The notes under the pieces: model-generated
Database searches by the model: none
What the model saw: only the letters and a program-made list of their open reading frames with translations
What the model was told of the DNA's origin: nothing
Translations under genes and position numbers: made by a program
Shown here: piece by piece, positions 1-12,656 of the stretch
How positions within the stretch are numbered: position 1 is the stretch's first letter
Layout: each line of letters opens with the position of its first letter
Assembly (NCBI RefSeq): GCF_026151205.1
Contig: NC_087080.1
Span: 14,891,337-14,955,336, forward strand
Reading direction: 5' to 3'
Source: Bolinopsis microptera
Taxonomy: Eukaryota; Ctenophora; Tentaculata; Lobata; Bolinopsidae
Length of the DNA stretch: 64,000 nt

Positions 1-2048
1 AGGGTACAGTACCAGCCACCAGGTTATTAATGTTCTTATTGGGTAACTGGATACACTACAATACAGAGCGTGCAGCTTATTATTACTATGTACATTATTG
101 GGAATTAACGGTATTTTTTATTATTTACTGGATAATGCTGATTGCTGAGTTTCGGGCGTACCTGGTGGTGCACCAGGCAGATGTTTGGAAATCAGATCTG
201 ACTCTTAATCGTTGGCTCTCCTTTCCGTTTTGTGTAGTATGCATTATGAAGTACTACACATGATTTAATTCTGACAAAGTAGTGTGCCAGGCTTCGGCAG
301 TTTTAAACAGTCAAATTCAGATCTTTTGTTTTGGTGATGCACGTGCTTTTGGCATCAAATCAAAAGCTCAAATGAAACAGTATACTCATAAACACCTGGC
401 AATAAATAAATACAGCGGTTGACGAGTAAATGTGAGTTATGATAAGTCAAATAACTTGTGTTTTCAATCTGAAGAATTGAATAGCATAATATACATTATT
501 TAGATGGCAATAGGGAATACGAGATAGTTAAGTGTTTGCCTTAAATGCAAAGAAGTCCCATTAATCCCTCTGGGTTTCACAAGCCGCTAGGTACGAAAAA
601 TTTCACGAAGTGGGAAAAGTGCACAAAATTAAAGAAATAATATATTTAGAATCAACCGAGGCTATGTCCTGCTCAATGGCTAACCAGTGTATGTTCAGTT
701 TGACTATTATAAAGTCGAGAATTTCATTAACAAATAGCAAAACCATAATTGGCAATTTAGAGCAGAACCTATTTACAATTCAGATGATAATGTAATGTAC
801 AATTTCTTGAAATACTTAGGGTATTTAGGAAATGTCTGATTGTGATTATTTGTGATACCATACTATATTGGTCGGTGGGTTAACATATTATCCAGTAATG
901 ACGAAGAGTAAGCTCAGCCAATAAGAATTGAGGCGACCCTTTCATATCTCTAAACGGGCTATTTATGAAAATGATCGACAATTATTTTCCAGTTTCCAAG
1001 TGTACAAAATATCCGAAGTTTTGAAACGACGAGATGATAAAATCACGAGCAGAATAAACTTTAAAAGTACCAAACGAATAATTCACCAAAAATCCAAATG
1101 TCATCATAACTTACCTCGTACATTCCTCAGGAAAGGACGGAAAAAAAACTTTAAAAAATTCCACACGGGCTCACAAAAATTTCACACATGAATTTGCCTC
1201 CGCCAAATTGAAGGAGAACCACGAGTGGCGAACATGAGCAATTACCAAAGCACAACATCAGATATCTGTGACGAGACAGTTGGCTGGGTGTATGTAATAA
1301 CTATATGCTCACAGATCCAACACAAACATATGATAATATATATATATATATAGGTTTAATTTGCTGATTGCTGCCAAGTTATCACAGTTACAGAGCGCAC
1401 GACTCTTGATTTATTGGACAAGTAAGAGAGGGATGGTGACATGAGCGGAGGAAAACTTGAAGTTCAGATTCTCCAGAACTAGCAGCTGCGTTTGACATGT
1501 TTAATTTATGATCAGTTTATATCGTAACTTATCATATTTATAGTGTGAAAGTATAGGGAGAATGATCAGTAGTAATGATCAATAGCAGTCATGTGCGTGA
1601 TCAGGCGAGTAAATGAAATCCCATGAGATTTTGCAGTGTCATTAGGAGCAGAAATGTGTCAAGGGTTGCCGAGGTAACTCCTTCAACACTACTCACAATA
1701 CGATTTCTCAGGCGACAACACTGAAGTTTTGAAAGCAACACACATGTATGAAAGTATTATAATACCCAATTTAGCTGGAGGTCGTGGCACTCAAAGTCAG
1801 CAAAGTGGATAAAGTGACTCCTGCTTTAACCATCTAAGAAACCTCAGAATTAAGCGGAATGTAAAGAATCTGAGATTATAAAGGAGCAAACAAGGATCTG
1901 AGATGGTTAGATTCTGGAGTGTGATACTGACTATCCAAGGTAATCCCGTACAATAGGTCCCTAACCATCCATTCTTTCAGTATGCATATTCATAGAACAT
2001 GTCTCACTCTTAAGGGCTAAGGAGCTCAAAGCAGTAATATGCGTTGGG
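1..2048. other. Non-coding stretch, no gene recognised
   Basis: Short open frames occur here but none shows a domain, a composition or splice signals that I can defend. A short TA microsatellite lies near 1337-1352. I see no tRNA, rRNA or transposon ends. Confidence 0.5.
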
Positions 2049-2819
2049 ATCCTGAATGAAGTGGCCTTTCTGTAAAAGAGGATGTGTTGGAACCTGAATG
2101 TAAAGACCATTATATTCTCTAAAAGAGAATGTGTTGGAAGCCTGAATGTAAAGACCATTATATTCTCTAAAAGAGAATGTGTTGGAAGCCTGAATGTAAA
2201 GACCATTATTTCTCTAAAAGAGAATGTGTTGGAAGCCTCAATGTAAAGACCATTATATTCTCTAAAAGAGAATGTGTTTGAAGCCTGAATTTAAAGACCA
2301 TTATGTTCTTTAAAAGAGAATGTGTTGGAAGCCTGAATGTAAAGACCATTATATTCTCTAAAAGAGGATGTGTTGGAATCTGAATGTAAAGACCATTATA
2401 TTCTCTAAAAGAGAATGTGTTGGAAGCCTGAATGTAAAGACCATTATGTTCTTTAAAAGAGAATGTGTTTGAAGCCTGAATTTAAATACCATTATGTTCT
2501 TTAAAAGAGAATGTGTTGGAAGCCTGAATGTAAAGACCATTATATTCTCTAAAAGAGAATGTGTTGGAAGCCTGAATGTAAAGACCATTATGTTCTTTAA
2601 AAGAGAATGTGTTGGAAGCCTGAATGTAAAGGTCATAACATTCTCTAAAAGAGAATGTGTTGGAAGCCTGAATGTAAATTGTAAAGGCCATTACATTCTC
2701 TAAAAGAGAATGTGTTGGAAGCCTGAATGTAAAGACCATTATATTCTCTAAAAGAGAATGTGTTGGAAGCCTGAATGTAAACACCATTATATTCTCTAAA
2801 AGAGAATGTGTTGGAAGCC
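2049..2819. repeat. 48-bp minisatellite, about 16 copies
   Basis: The unit is 48 bp and runs from GACCATTATATTCTCT through AAAAGAGAATGTGTTGG to AAGCCTGAATGTAAA. Each copy carries a small inverted repeat (ATTCTCT, then AAA, then AGAGAAT). Copies vary by single substitutions and small indels, for example TTCTTT for TTCTCT and AACCTG for AAGCCTG. The first copies are the most diverged. Repetitive open frames on both strands come only from the period being a multiple of three. Confidence 0.95.
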
Positions 2820-4768
2820 GCAGCATGTTGCCTACGTCACGAGGCTTCATGGTCTTGTCAACACAATGAACTGGTTCCAGGCCAGCAACTCAACTGACTG
2901 ATCTCTTTAACTGTCAGTGTAAAGGATTCCGGTAACAAGTTGAAAATGAGTAAGCCTTATTAGAGTTCAACAGACTTTTAAAAACAACTTAGACAACTCC
3001 GTACGCCGCAGCGCGCTGAAAACGATATATTTTCATCTGTTGTACAATTATTTTTTCTCCGAGATCTGGCACTGTAACAAGTATGTTCAGTTGTTCAGTA
3101 TCATATGGCGCTGTGCTAACAAGCTGCAAATTTGTGTAGGACAACAATGACTTACTAGTACATATCTCGAGTATTCGCTTATGTACTGAACAGTTTTGCA
3201 GCATGTCAGGTATGTTAATATTGATGTTTACCTGGGTCAAAACATCTGGGCTGAATGGGTGATTGGTGTGGCTGCACTCCGGATCAAAAGATCAAAGAGC
3301 ACCTTTGAGTTGCACCGAGATGAATTCAAACCCTTTAAAAGACGGTGAGTATTCAGTTTTATACATTGTAAAGGCACCATCTAAGCAGCTAAACAAATGT
3401 ACCCAACAATGATTATACAGGAGCTACTACGAACGATATGTCAGAAAATAAACGCTAAAGTTTAGTCGGTATTACACATCTCCAATACTAAACAGTGCAG
3501 TAAACAGTAAACACCAGGGGAAAAAGTGACAAGTGGTACTTACAATACTTACAATACGTATTTACAATATACTGAACATTTCCTTAAATTAAAAACATTC
3601 TGCTGCCAGTTCAAATGTCAGTGCTAGCTACAAGTCAGCACAACTGTAAGTTAAAACAGTAGTTCCACATTAGCACATTAGCACATTAGCACATTAGCAC
3701 ATTAGCATATTAGCACATTAGCATATTAGCACATTAGCACATTAGCATATTATCACAATGGTCAAGCAGAAACCTAGCACAGCCTCTAGCCTCACTCATC
3801 AGCATTTCTACTTCAAGAGCCACATGATACACAGTACACAGTACACTGAAACAGTGGATTAAGCAGTTGCTAGCGTGAGGGAAAACAATGGGTAAACTAA
3901 CCCCCTTGGGAGATGTGTGGTATTAACACTTAATGATTACCAAGAGGGTGATGGCTTATCTCGTTATCTCGTGTTAGAGTATGTGGAGTTTAGCTCGTCT
4001 GGTGGATTTAAACTTTTACCAGAAGAAGATATTTAAAGATAGCATTTGGATACAATATCAGACACATTTGTGAAACATTAATGCACGGATATTGGTAAGA
4101 TTAGTGAGAGGTGGTTACCAAGCAGACTGTAACCGGATAATATGATCATGAGGGAGAGAGACAGCAAAATCCAGTAGTCAGTACCCTATGGCCTGGATCA
4201 GCCCTTTGTACTAACGTTAAGGTAACAATGCGAAGTAGCATAGCCAGCTGATATTATATGGAATTCTTTATGCAAATGCAACATATTGTTATGGTAATTA
4301 TGAGAGGGAGCCCAGGGCTGGATCAGTTAGAGAGTTGTGTAGAGAGGGTCTTACTTACCAGTGGAGGTATGTAACATCAGTATCTTAAATATATTGTGGT
4401 GATTTGAAGCTACATTGTTGCTTAAACACTTTACTATAATATTGTGTGATCGGATAATACATGGTCAAGTTAAAACCGGCCAAGTTCCGGATTCATTTGG
4501 CTGGTCACCATATGATCAGTGTACATCTTAATAAAGGAATGTAACAAACTTCTGTTAAATACTGATTTAAACTGGGCTGAAATTGAAAGTTTTAACCTCA
4601 GTTCTCACTTATCACAATAATATTATAAATGGTGGAATAAGTGTTTTAAATTCTGAACCTCAGACCTACCACGCTCGTTAGAACTACAGAACAATATGCA
4701 CCACACTTAATTATGCTCATAAATAATGGCTTAACACTTTGAACACTGCTACGAAACAAATAAGTTAT
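2820..4768. other. Non-coding stretch with one short tandem repeat
   Basis: No gene recognised. Apart from the 8-bp repeat near 3.7 kb, the sequence looks like ordinary AT-rich intergenic DNA up to the hAT element. Confidence 0.5.
3665..3755. repeat. 8-bp tandem repeat (GCACATTA)n
   Basis: About eleven tandem copies of GCACATTA, several changed to GCATATTA. Confidence 0.9.
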
Positions 4769-5448
4769 GTCCGTGTTAGGGTTTGCAATCGATAATATCG
4801 GCGATAAAATTATAGGCGATAATTCGTAGTAAAATCGTTATCGGTTATCGGCGATAATTTCTGACCGATAAACCGATAATTTCAGAAATTTCTTTTCAAA
4901 AATAATTTCGGAATTTTCGAGACTTAACAGCTAACTCGCAGATTCTTACCTCCCATTTTTACAAGATTGATCATAAGATATGTGTGAAACTGATCAAAAC
5001 ATCTGAATTTGCTACTTAAGTACTTAAATCAGCAAGATTTGCAATGTTATCTTATCACTGTTGATTGGTGAAACAAGGTATGTACTATGTAAAAGTATTC
5101 ATATTTCATGGGATAGTTGCATATTTGAATTCAACGGAATTAAAGTTTAAACGGTAAATCTGTAATAAGTATCCCGTAGTTTCGCCCACCCTATTACAGA
5201 TAAGCTGTTCACTTCAAACTATCAATTCAGTTACAACCGTATAAGGTAATAATTTGAACCCGACACAGTACACACCATAACAACACAACACACTCCTGCA
5301 CAGTCCACACTCCACGCCCCTCCCCTGAGAAATGCCGATGATTAACTTGCCTGGGTCGCTCATTTGCTTAAATCGTTGATTGATTACGTTACACGTATCA
5401 GTTGTTATCTGTTTTCTGTTGTGTCTCGGAAAACTAGTTAATCTTGAT

Positions 5449-5817
5449 ATGTCAACCAACGAGATCTGGAAACATTTCACAAAAGAGGGGGACAACGTGG
5501 CCTGCATGCAATGTGACAAGTCTTTTCTCAGCACAACAGCCAAAAGGTCTTACACTAGTCTTTGGTACCACTTGAGAGTTAAACACGGTATAGAAAATGC
5601 AGCTGCTAATAATGATAAATCTTCAGCATCCCCCAAAGTCAAGCGACCAAAAAATCAGTCCCTAATAGTATCTTACATCGAAAAGAAAACTCAAGCCGAA
5701 ATGTATAGCCGTTTAGCGGCTGTGGACAGACTCTCTTTTAATCAAATTGCAACCAGCAGTTTCATCAGAGATGCCATGAACATTCTGTATTTTGAACATT
5801 CCGCCCACGTCTGTTGA
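5449..5817 (+). pseudogene. hAT transposase N-terminal remnant with BED zinc finger
   Basis: The frame is open from 5380, but the natural start is probably the ATG at 5449, which opens with MSTNEIWKHF. Residues about 5-46 form a BED zinc finger: aromatic W7 and F10, the pair C19-x2-C22, then H41-x4-H46. A basic linker follows, then a stretch reading DRLSFNQIATSSFIRDAM, typical of the region after the BED finger in hAT transposases. The frame ends soon after, at 5817. The RNase H-like catalytic core that should follow (several hundred residues) is absent, and the next hAT sequence is in another frame. BED fingers bind transposon ends. This is a deletion product, not an intact gene. Confidence 0.88.
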
Positions 5818-5941
5818 GGCAGAGCGGACCTTCAGTGCAAGTGGACTCTTTCTCACGAAATTAAGATGTAGACTATCTGACAAATCTTTAGATATGTTGA
5901 TTTTTCTGAAATACTATTTTGCTAATAAAGCTTCTAAGTAG
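5798..5941 (+). pseudogene. hAT transposase C-terminal dimerisation remnant
   Basis: Read one base out of frame from the BED-finger remnant, this segment encodes about 47 residues that include SVEAERTFSASG and LRCRLSD, ending at a stop at 5939-5941. That is the conserved C-terminal hAT dimerisation signature (ER.FS..G followed by a basic segment and a hydrophobic helix). It overlaps the end of the N-terminal remnant by about 20 bases, so the internal deletion joined the two ends near 5780-5800 and shifted frame. Confidence 0.85.
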
Positions 5942-6368
5942 TTACTTATGTAGCAAGTTCTAACTTTGCACACATTACAAATAGGGGGAGATTGTTATTA
6001 CCACTTCACTTTTGATTAATTTACAATTTTGGAATTACGCGTTCCACTTTGTGTAAGATTGTTATTGTCACTGACTGTTCACTGTAAAGTATATGAATAT
6101 CGGATCTTCACTTTCAATTAATTGACTATTTTGAAATTACGCGTTTACAATTTGTGTACGATATCTCGGGAATTCATGACCCTCAATCACGGAAGTTATA
6201 AATCATGAACGTATGATTAATTAAGCCACTGAATCGATGGAAAATAAGCTAATTGTTCTGACCAAATTTTATCGCCGATAATTATCGTTATCGCCGATAA
6301 TTGAAAAATTATTATCGGTTATCGGCGATAAAAAATTTTGGACCGATAATGCAAACCCTAGTCCGTGT

Positions 6369-8982
6369 TCAATAAAAACTGATTATAATCTTTAAATATT
6401 GCTCAACACATGTTAGAAATCCAAAATATTGTAAATAAGAGCTGTTTAAAATCTAAATAAATCAAAGTCAAATCAAACAAGAGCCACCTCAGTTACTGCA
6501 TTATATACCATTAAACAAGAGCCACCACAGTTATATTTATACTGCAAAACTACAAAGTGAAATAGCGGTATGGCGGGTGATTGATGGGGTGGCCCGCATA
6601 GTGGCATGTGCCGCATAAATGTATTATATATTCAACATGACATTTTATATTAACTTATAGTTCTATAAAGTATGATAAATCTTGTAACTCAGCTTTACGA
6701 AACTTCATTATAAAGGTTAAAGGTTATGTAATCAGTACTTTTATCTAAGCGCTCGTGTCATATCATCACATAATATGTCAAACAGTTATACCAATGTCTG
6801 CCAATAAATCTTGAAAGGTGATGGATCACTTGATAACACCGTCTTTACAAATCACAATCCAGCTAAATAATTCCTTGCTTCAAACAAAAAGCCGTTCCTT
6901 CTTCGCGCAGCAATAATCAATAATCAATATGCTAGAACGGTATAGGCTGTAGAATTACCATTTTACAACGCAATAAAGGCTCATAATACTTGCAAAATGA
7001 GCACAATGACACTGCATAGCCGGCACCTAAATAGTAATTTCTTGCTCCGTAACTACGTTGCACTCTGTATCATATAATGGATCTGGATTCTGATCTTGAC
7101 ACGCGACAAGGATTCTGGGGTTTTCATGGTAGATGGTTGAAGCTGATTAATTTATCGATTTCATGCGGAAAACAAGTATATAAAACCATTCCCTCAATGC
7201 TCACATCTATTGTTATTGCTAAATGCTAATAGATTTTAAATGATTGGATTTTAATGAAATTTATTTTATCAAAGATAAAAAGCCAAGAGAACGGTGAAAA
7301 AGAGAAAGGTAACAAACGAATCGTTCTACTAACTAGTAAACGTTTAAAAGTTTCAACACAGGTGTTCTAGATTATTTGGCAACTTTATCATCATTATGCA
7401 AAGATAAAAGGGGTACGTTTCAAAATGCCATAAAATATTAAATACATTTCGTGGTAAAAGACATGCATAACCATCAAAAATATGATCGTCATTTTTCTCG
7501 ACACATAAAGGAGATCGAGAGTTTCACGAATTATTGACAATATAATTGAAACTGAAAGTGACAATTCGGAACAAGAGCAAACATCAAAATAAACGAAATG
7601 TTCCACGAGGATTACGTGACCCACAAGTGTGATGTCAAAATGTAAACCTCACAGCTGCCTCGTACACGATAACAACAATCAGCAAAACAACACACAAAAC
7701 AAACTCCCTGACAAAGAAAGAGCTCGGGACAGTATCCAGTCAGCGCCCCCCCCCCCCACCCCCCACCATGATACTCCCCCGCCCCCCCCCCCCCCCATGA
7801 TACTCCTCGCCAAGCAGCAGCAGCCCCCCGGCCCCGCCCCCCCTGGCCCCCGGCCCCCCCCCCCCCCATGATACTCCTCGCCAGGCAGCAGCAGATACCA
7901 CCCACACAGGAGGTATATAGCTAATTAGGCTACCACTGTACATCGAGCCTGGTGTCGGGTGAATCACCACTAACCTCATCCAGGCCGGTCAGTGAGAGAG
8001 CTCTTAGCATAAGACTTAATCATCTGTTAGCCCGGCCAATCATACCTTATATGGAATAAAACGCCTTCATAGGGTGATTTGTACTTGTAGTTGTATCCCC
8101 CCATTTATATATTAGCCCCATGGCCTTAGGATTGATTATCATGTTGAGTTTATGTTATAACACGAGATATGTCATCAGTCCCAATATACAGGGACGCAGG
8201 TTTCACAGTATTATTAACGAGCTATTATAAGTTTACCTCGAACATGCATACTGCATAGATGTGTCGATTAGGATTGAAGGGCTAATATTCGCCGGCCAAT
8301 GCGGCCGGTCTTGGACCAACAATCATTTAAAAACTTAATAATGAAAAACGTGATCGTGATGATATGTTGTCTAGGACAAAAGTCAAAACCGCTGGATAAT
8401 GAACAAGTCAAACGGTTTTGCGTGAAAAATACTGAAAGTACAGCGATGACTTTACGCTTCAATACAAGAGTAGGAGGCGAACGGTGGTTAGCAGGAAAAC
8501 AAGATTCAGAGTCGAAGCGTAAACAGCATCGCACAAAGACTAGTAATACAGCCATCAACGAGTGAGAAAAGTGTTTGGGCCGTATAATAATAGTGTTGAA
8601 AGCCATTTCAGGACACTTTTTCCGTGAATAATTTGTTATTTTATTTCCTGATGAGTCATAAATTTATTAATTTTCATGCTCTTTACTTTTACAATAAAGG
8701 ATTAAACGGCGTCTCAAAGCCAGTAGTTTTAATCTTTAAACGAGTAAACGGTATTAAACGAGTGAATGTTAAACTTACAGTAGCGTGTTTTCAGCTAGAG
8801 TCTCAGAGAGAGAGAGAGAGACTAATCTGGCAATCTTACACCGAGCAGTTTAACAATGATCAATTTTTAATAATCTTCATGATATTGCCATCCGTCTTAT
8901 TGTGATCATCATAACCAAGGTTAAGATGTATAATGTATTATGTATTTATATGCAGCCGTGATGGTTGCAGCGTTTTAACTTT
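6369..8982. other. Non-coding stretch with a C-rich tract
   Basis: No gene supported. It contains a C-rich low-complexity tract at 7742-7868 and a short GA run near 8806-8820. An 88-codon frame at 8299-8565 shows no recognisable domain and is probably chance. Confidence 0.5.
7742..7868. repeat. C-rich low-complexity tract
   Basis: Runs of C on the plus strand are separated by two copies of a short unit containing CATGATACTCCTCGCCA with CAGCAGCAG. The longest C runs may be unreliable in assembly. The proline- and glycine-rich open frames here are artefacts of composition. Confidence 0.9.
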
Positions 8983-8986
8983 TTAA

Positions 8987-10993
8987 AGGACCAGTTAACT
9001 GAAAAAAAAGTTATCCTCATATTTTGACAGATTGTGACAAATAGCAAACTAAGCAACGAGTCGAAATTCCTAAATCTCTAACTGCTCTCTAACGCGTGTA
9101 ATTAGCGTTTGTATTATTTTGGCGATGACGTCATAAAGTCCCTTGCGCGCACAGAGTAGCTCGTGAGACTGTATTTTACAGGTAGAAAATGGACATAATA
9201 CAATGTTTCTCCCCCAAATAACTCGAAAAGTAAGTATTTTAGGATACATGTTGCTTCATAAGTTGTATATAAACATGGCCATTGTGCACAATTTGCACTC
9301 ATCCAAAAATCTGTAGGGCCTTCATAGCCCAATTTACGAGATGCCCATATTTTAGCATGATTTCTGGAACCGAAAACCAGTTTTTCGCCAATAACTGAAA
9401 AAGTAAGCACTTTAAGGCATATGTTTGTTCGTAAGTCATATATTAATATGCTAATTGCGGTTCTTTTGCACCCTGTCTAAAGACTCTATCACGATCCTAT
9501 CGAAAATGGGCTCAGCACCACGCCCAAAATGGTTTTTGGCAAATTTCTCGAAAAGCAAGGATTTTAGGCCATGTGTTGCTCAGTAACTCCTATATAAACA
9601 TGCATATGCCACTTCGTTTAAGCCTATTTAGAAGTCTCTACAACCTTCAGAAGCATGGGGTCGGTTACGTAATTGGGTCAATATGGGCGTGGTCCTCCTG
9701 GGTTTTCTCCACGGTCAAAAAATGTCTCCAAACGAAAATCGTTTATTCATACCTTCAGGAAGGTCTGTGCAAAGTTTCGTGAGTATTTGAACATTTGCAG
9801 GTTCATTTCCATAAATGTCCATAAATGACTGGACTACACAACTTTAGAGTTAACTTTAGAGAAACTCATATGTCATTTATCTCAAATTAAGCTGTTAGTG
9901 TCCATAATCAACCTGTGGCGACAATGTTTTACGTGAAATGTAAAAATCAGGAGTAATATAAAAAGTGTATTTTTAGATTAAAGTGCTAGCTCATAGTTTT
10001 AGAATTGTATAGATTAACGTTGGTAGTTTAGCCATCTAACAATCGATCGTGCCGTAATATATGGCCAGAGAATATTAGGGTCTTGGAAATTCTATAGTTG
10101 TTCAGTGGGTCGATTGACTGAACACGTTTGCACTTGGTATTTAAACTTACCAGTAGTTTATTTATGTTATGTACCGATGATAATGCAATTAGGATAACAA
10201 CTAGGTAAGCCGTAAGTCTAATTCAAAACACACCGCACAGACCGGGTATTTTGGCGGGAATTCTGTTCCCACGGCACTGTTCTGATAGAAGCTACTTCTA
10301 CTAATGCAAATGGTCCCAGAGGAACGGCCGTAAAGTAGCCAGACTTCTTGTCTCATGTACTGGCTGACACATGCGGATTAAAGTTAGAAATTTCGCTATT
10401 ATATAAGTATAATTGCTCTCGGAATTGAACAAACTCCTACTTATCTAGATCCTTTCTAAATTCGTTAGAGTTTCATGGACTGGGGAAAAATAATCGGTAC
10501 AGTCTCCCTGCTTGTGTAATTAAGCAATGAAAACAATCCAAAATTATCACATTATATGACATAAGTTGTAATAGCAGAAACTTTCTAACCGTACATTCAC
10601 CCGCCACTGTTCAAGAAATTATGTCACTGTTTAAAATCATGACGTGAGCACTGTACATCCAATCAGCTATTCCTTTAGTTAGGATGATAGCCAAAACTAT
10701 AAGGATTTTGGAGAACTAGGGTAATAGTCACAATTCTAAAATTTGAGTGAGTTACACGTGTTTTATTGACGATGATAAACATTTGCAATGTATTACGCTA
10801 TGCAAGCGCGCACTGAGGGACTTTATGACGTCACGAGGCCACAGCTTATTATTGCAATAACACGCGTTACACGTACGCTAGAGAGTTGGTTCTTTCGGCG
10901 ATACGATTCCATATGGATTCTTTACCAGTTTGTCACAGCTGATTTAAATCTTAGCCAAATTGGAGACTACAAATTTTTCAGTTAACTGGTCCT
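8987..10993. mobile_element. 2-kb non-autonomous TTAA-type TIR transposon
   Basis: Both ends carry AGGACCAGTTAACTGAAAAA in inverted orientation. TTAA lies immediately outside each end (8983-8986 and 10994-10997), the target duplication typical of Kolobok and piggyBac elements. The inversion continues imperfectly inward: TGACGTCATAAAGTCCC at about 9125 is matched by its complement near 10820, with GCGCGCA next to both. Inside are three diverged direct repeats about 150-175 bp apart. No transposase is visible, so it is probably a long MITE. The choice between Kolobok and piggyBac is inference. Confidence 0.85.
9210..9620. repeat. Three diverged direct repeats of about 150-175 bp inside the TTAA element
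   Basis: A block with ACTCGAAAAGTAAG, a TTTTAGG-like step and TATATAAACATG recurs near 9221, 9394 and 9546, with many substitutions. Confidence 0.7.
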
Positions 10994-10997
10994 TTAA

Positions 10998-12046
10998 GTT
11001 CTATCATATTACAATTTGCTAGATTTCTCCCTAAAAGGTGTGTTCAACCAGTTTAAATGTTACAGGGTCAAAAGCAGGGTGGGATGACTGTCATGGTAAA
11101 CTCTCTAACTACAAACCCCAGCTCACAAATTAATGAATAGTTATTATGAAGGAGTAATCTCCAACTCCAGGACCTGTTTTATCGGTAATCAACACACTCA
11201 CCTCTATCAATACTTCAATTTAATTATAAAGATTTCCAAAGGGAGGATTCTAATAAATAACTTCTAATTACCAATGATCGCAAAAAATACTCAGAGCTTT
11301 GTGCAGGCAGGGCTAATGACGGACATGTTTCCAACGGTGTTCTCCGCGGGTGCAACATATGGTTCCCCCCACACGACCCTACTATTAAGTTAAATGACTT
11401 TAACAATCGTTAGTCCCCCGCTACCTGACTGACGTGGTTTTAGTGGGAGGACTGCACTGCTGAAAGTTGCTTTATAGTCATAATTAGGGTTCTCTAATTA
11501 GTTTTATGTAAAATAAAGGACTTCTGGTAATGTCCTCAATATTATTAGCAGTGTAGGTTCAGTTACTGGGTAGTGCTCAGGTTTGTCTGTTCTCTCTAAA
11601 GTTATCTATCCTTAGGTCAGACACTTGTCAACAGCCAACTTACTTATAGGCCATTGCAGACAACTTACCATTGGCCGTTAATTTGCGACGAACTTTACCA
11701 TTTAAAAGGTACTGTATATGGATATATTATCAATACATGATATCATGAAGACGTAATGGAATTGACATGTAGCAGTTCAGTACTTGTCCATCGGTCTGAA
11801 ACTTTAACTTAACAGTCCATCCTTAAGCACGTACTACTATTTGGGTAATGAGTATGGGTAGTTAAATAAAGGTCAACGACTTAGACCCTAGGCCTAGTAC
11901 CTAACTAACAATCGCGATGTTGAAAAAACACGTGTGAAACAACAGAAATTTGTGGCGACTGCAACTGTCAATCTGTGTTGGTGTATCACAATTATTGATA
12001 CCTGTGATCCTTCGTTACCAAGATAAAACTGTAAAACGGCTAACAA
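10998..12046. other. Non-coding stretch, nothing recognised
   Basis: No coding, RNA or transposon signal that I can support. Confidence 0.5.

Positions 12047-12656
<610 letters not shown>

Larger units (their letters stand above)
4777..6360 (+). mobile_element. Internally deleted hAT DNA transposon
   Basis: The element begins TAGGGTTTGCA and ends in the complement TGCAAACCCTA. An exact 8-bp duplication GTCCGTGT flanks it at 4769-4776 and 6361-6368. An 8-bp target duplication and short TIRs are hallmarks of hAT transposons. Just inside both ends are many copies of the subterminal motif ATCGGCGATAA in both orientations, probable transposase binding sites. Between them lie remains of a hAT transposase: an N-terminal BED finger and a C-terminal dimerisation segment, with the catalytic centre missing. 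At 1,584 bp it cannot encode a working enzyme and would depend on a relative elsewhere in the genome. Confidence 0.93.

Noticed and set aside
1961-2850. Repetitive open frames with FTFRLPTHSLLEN-type units
   Set aside because: The 48-bp period is a multiple of three, so every frame of the minisatellite stays open by default.
3795-3810. CTCATCAG as a minus-strand hammerhead core
   Set aside because: No TTTCG partner, stem II or stem III nearby.
7612-7979. Pro- and Gly-rich open frames near 7.7 kb
   Set aside because: Produced by C homopolymer runs; no start context or domain.
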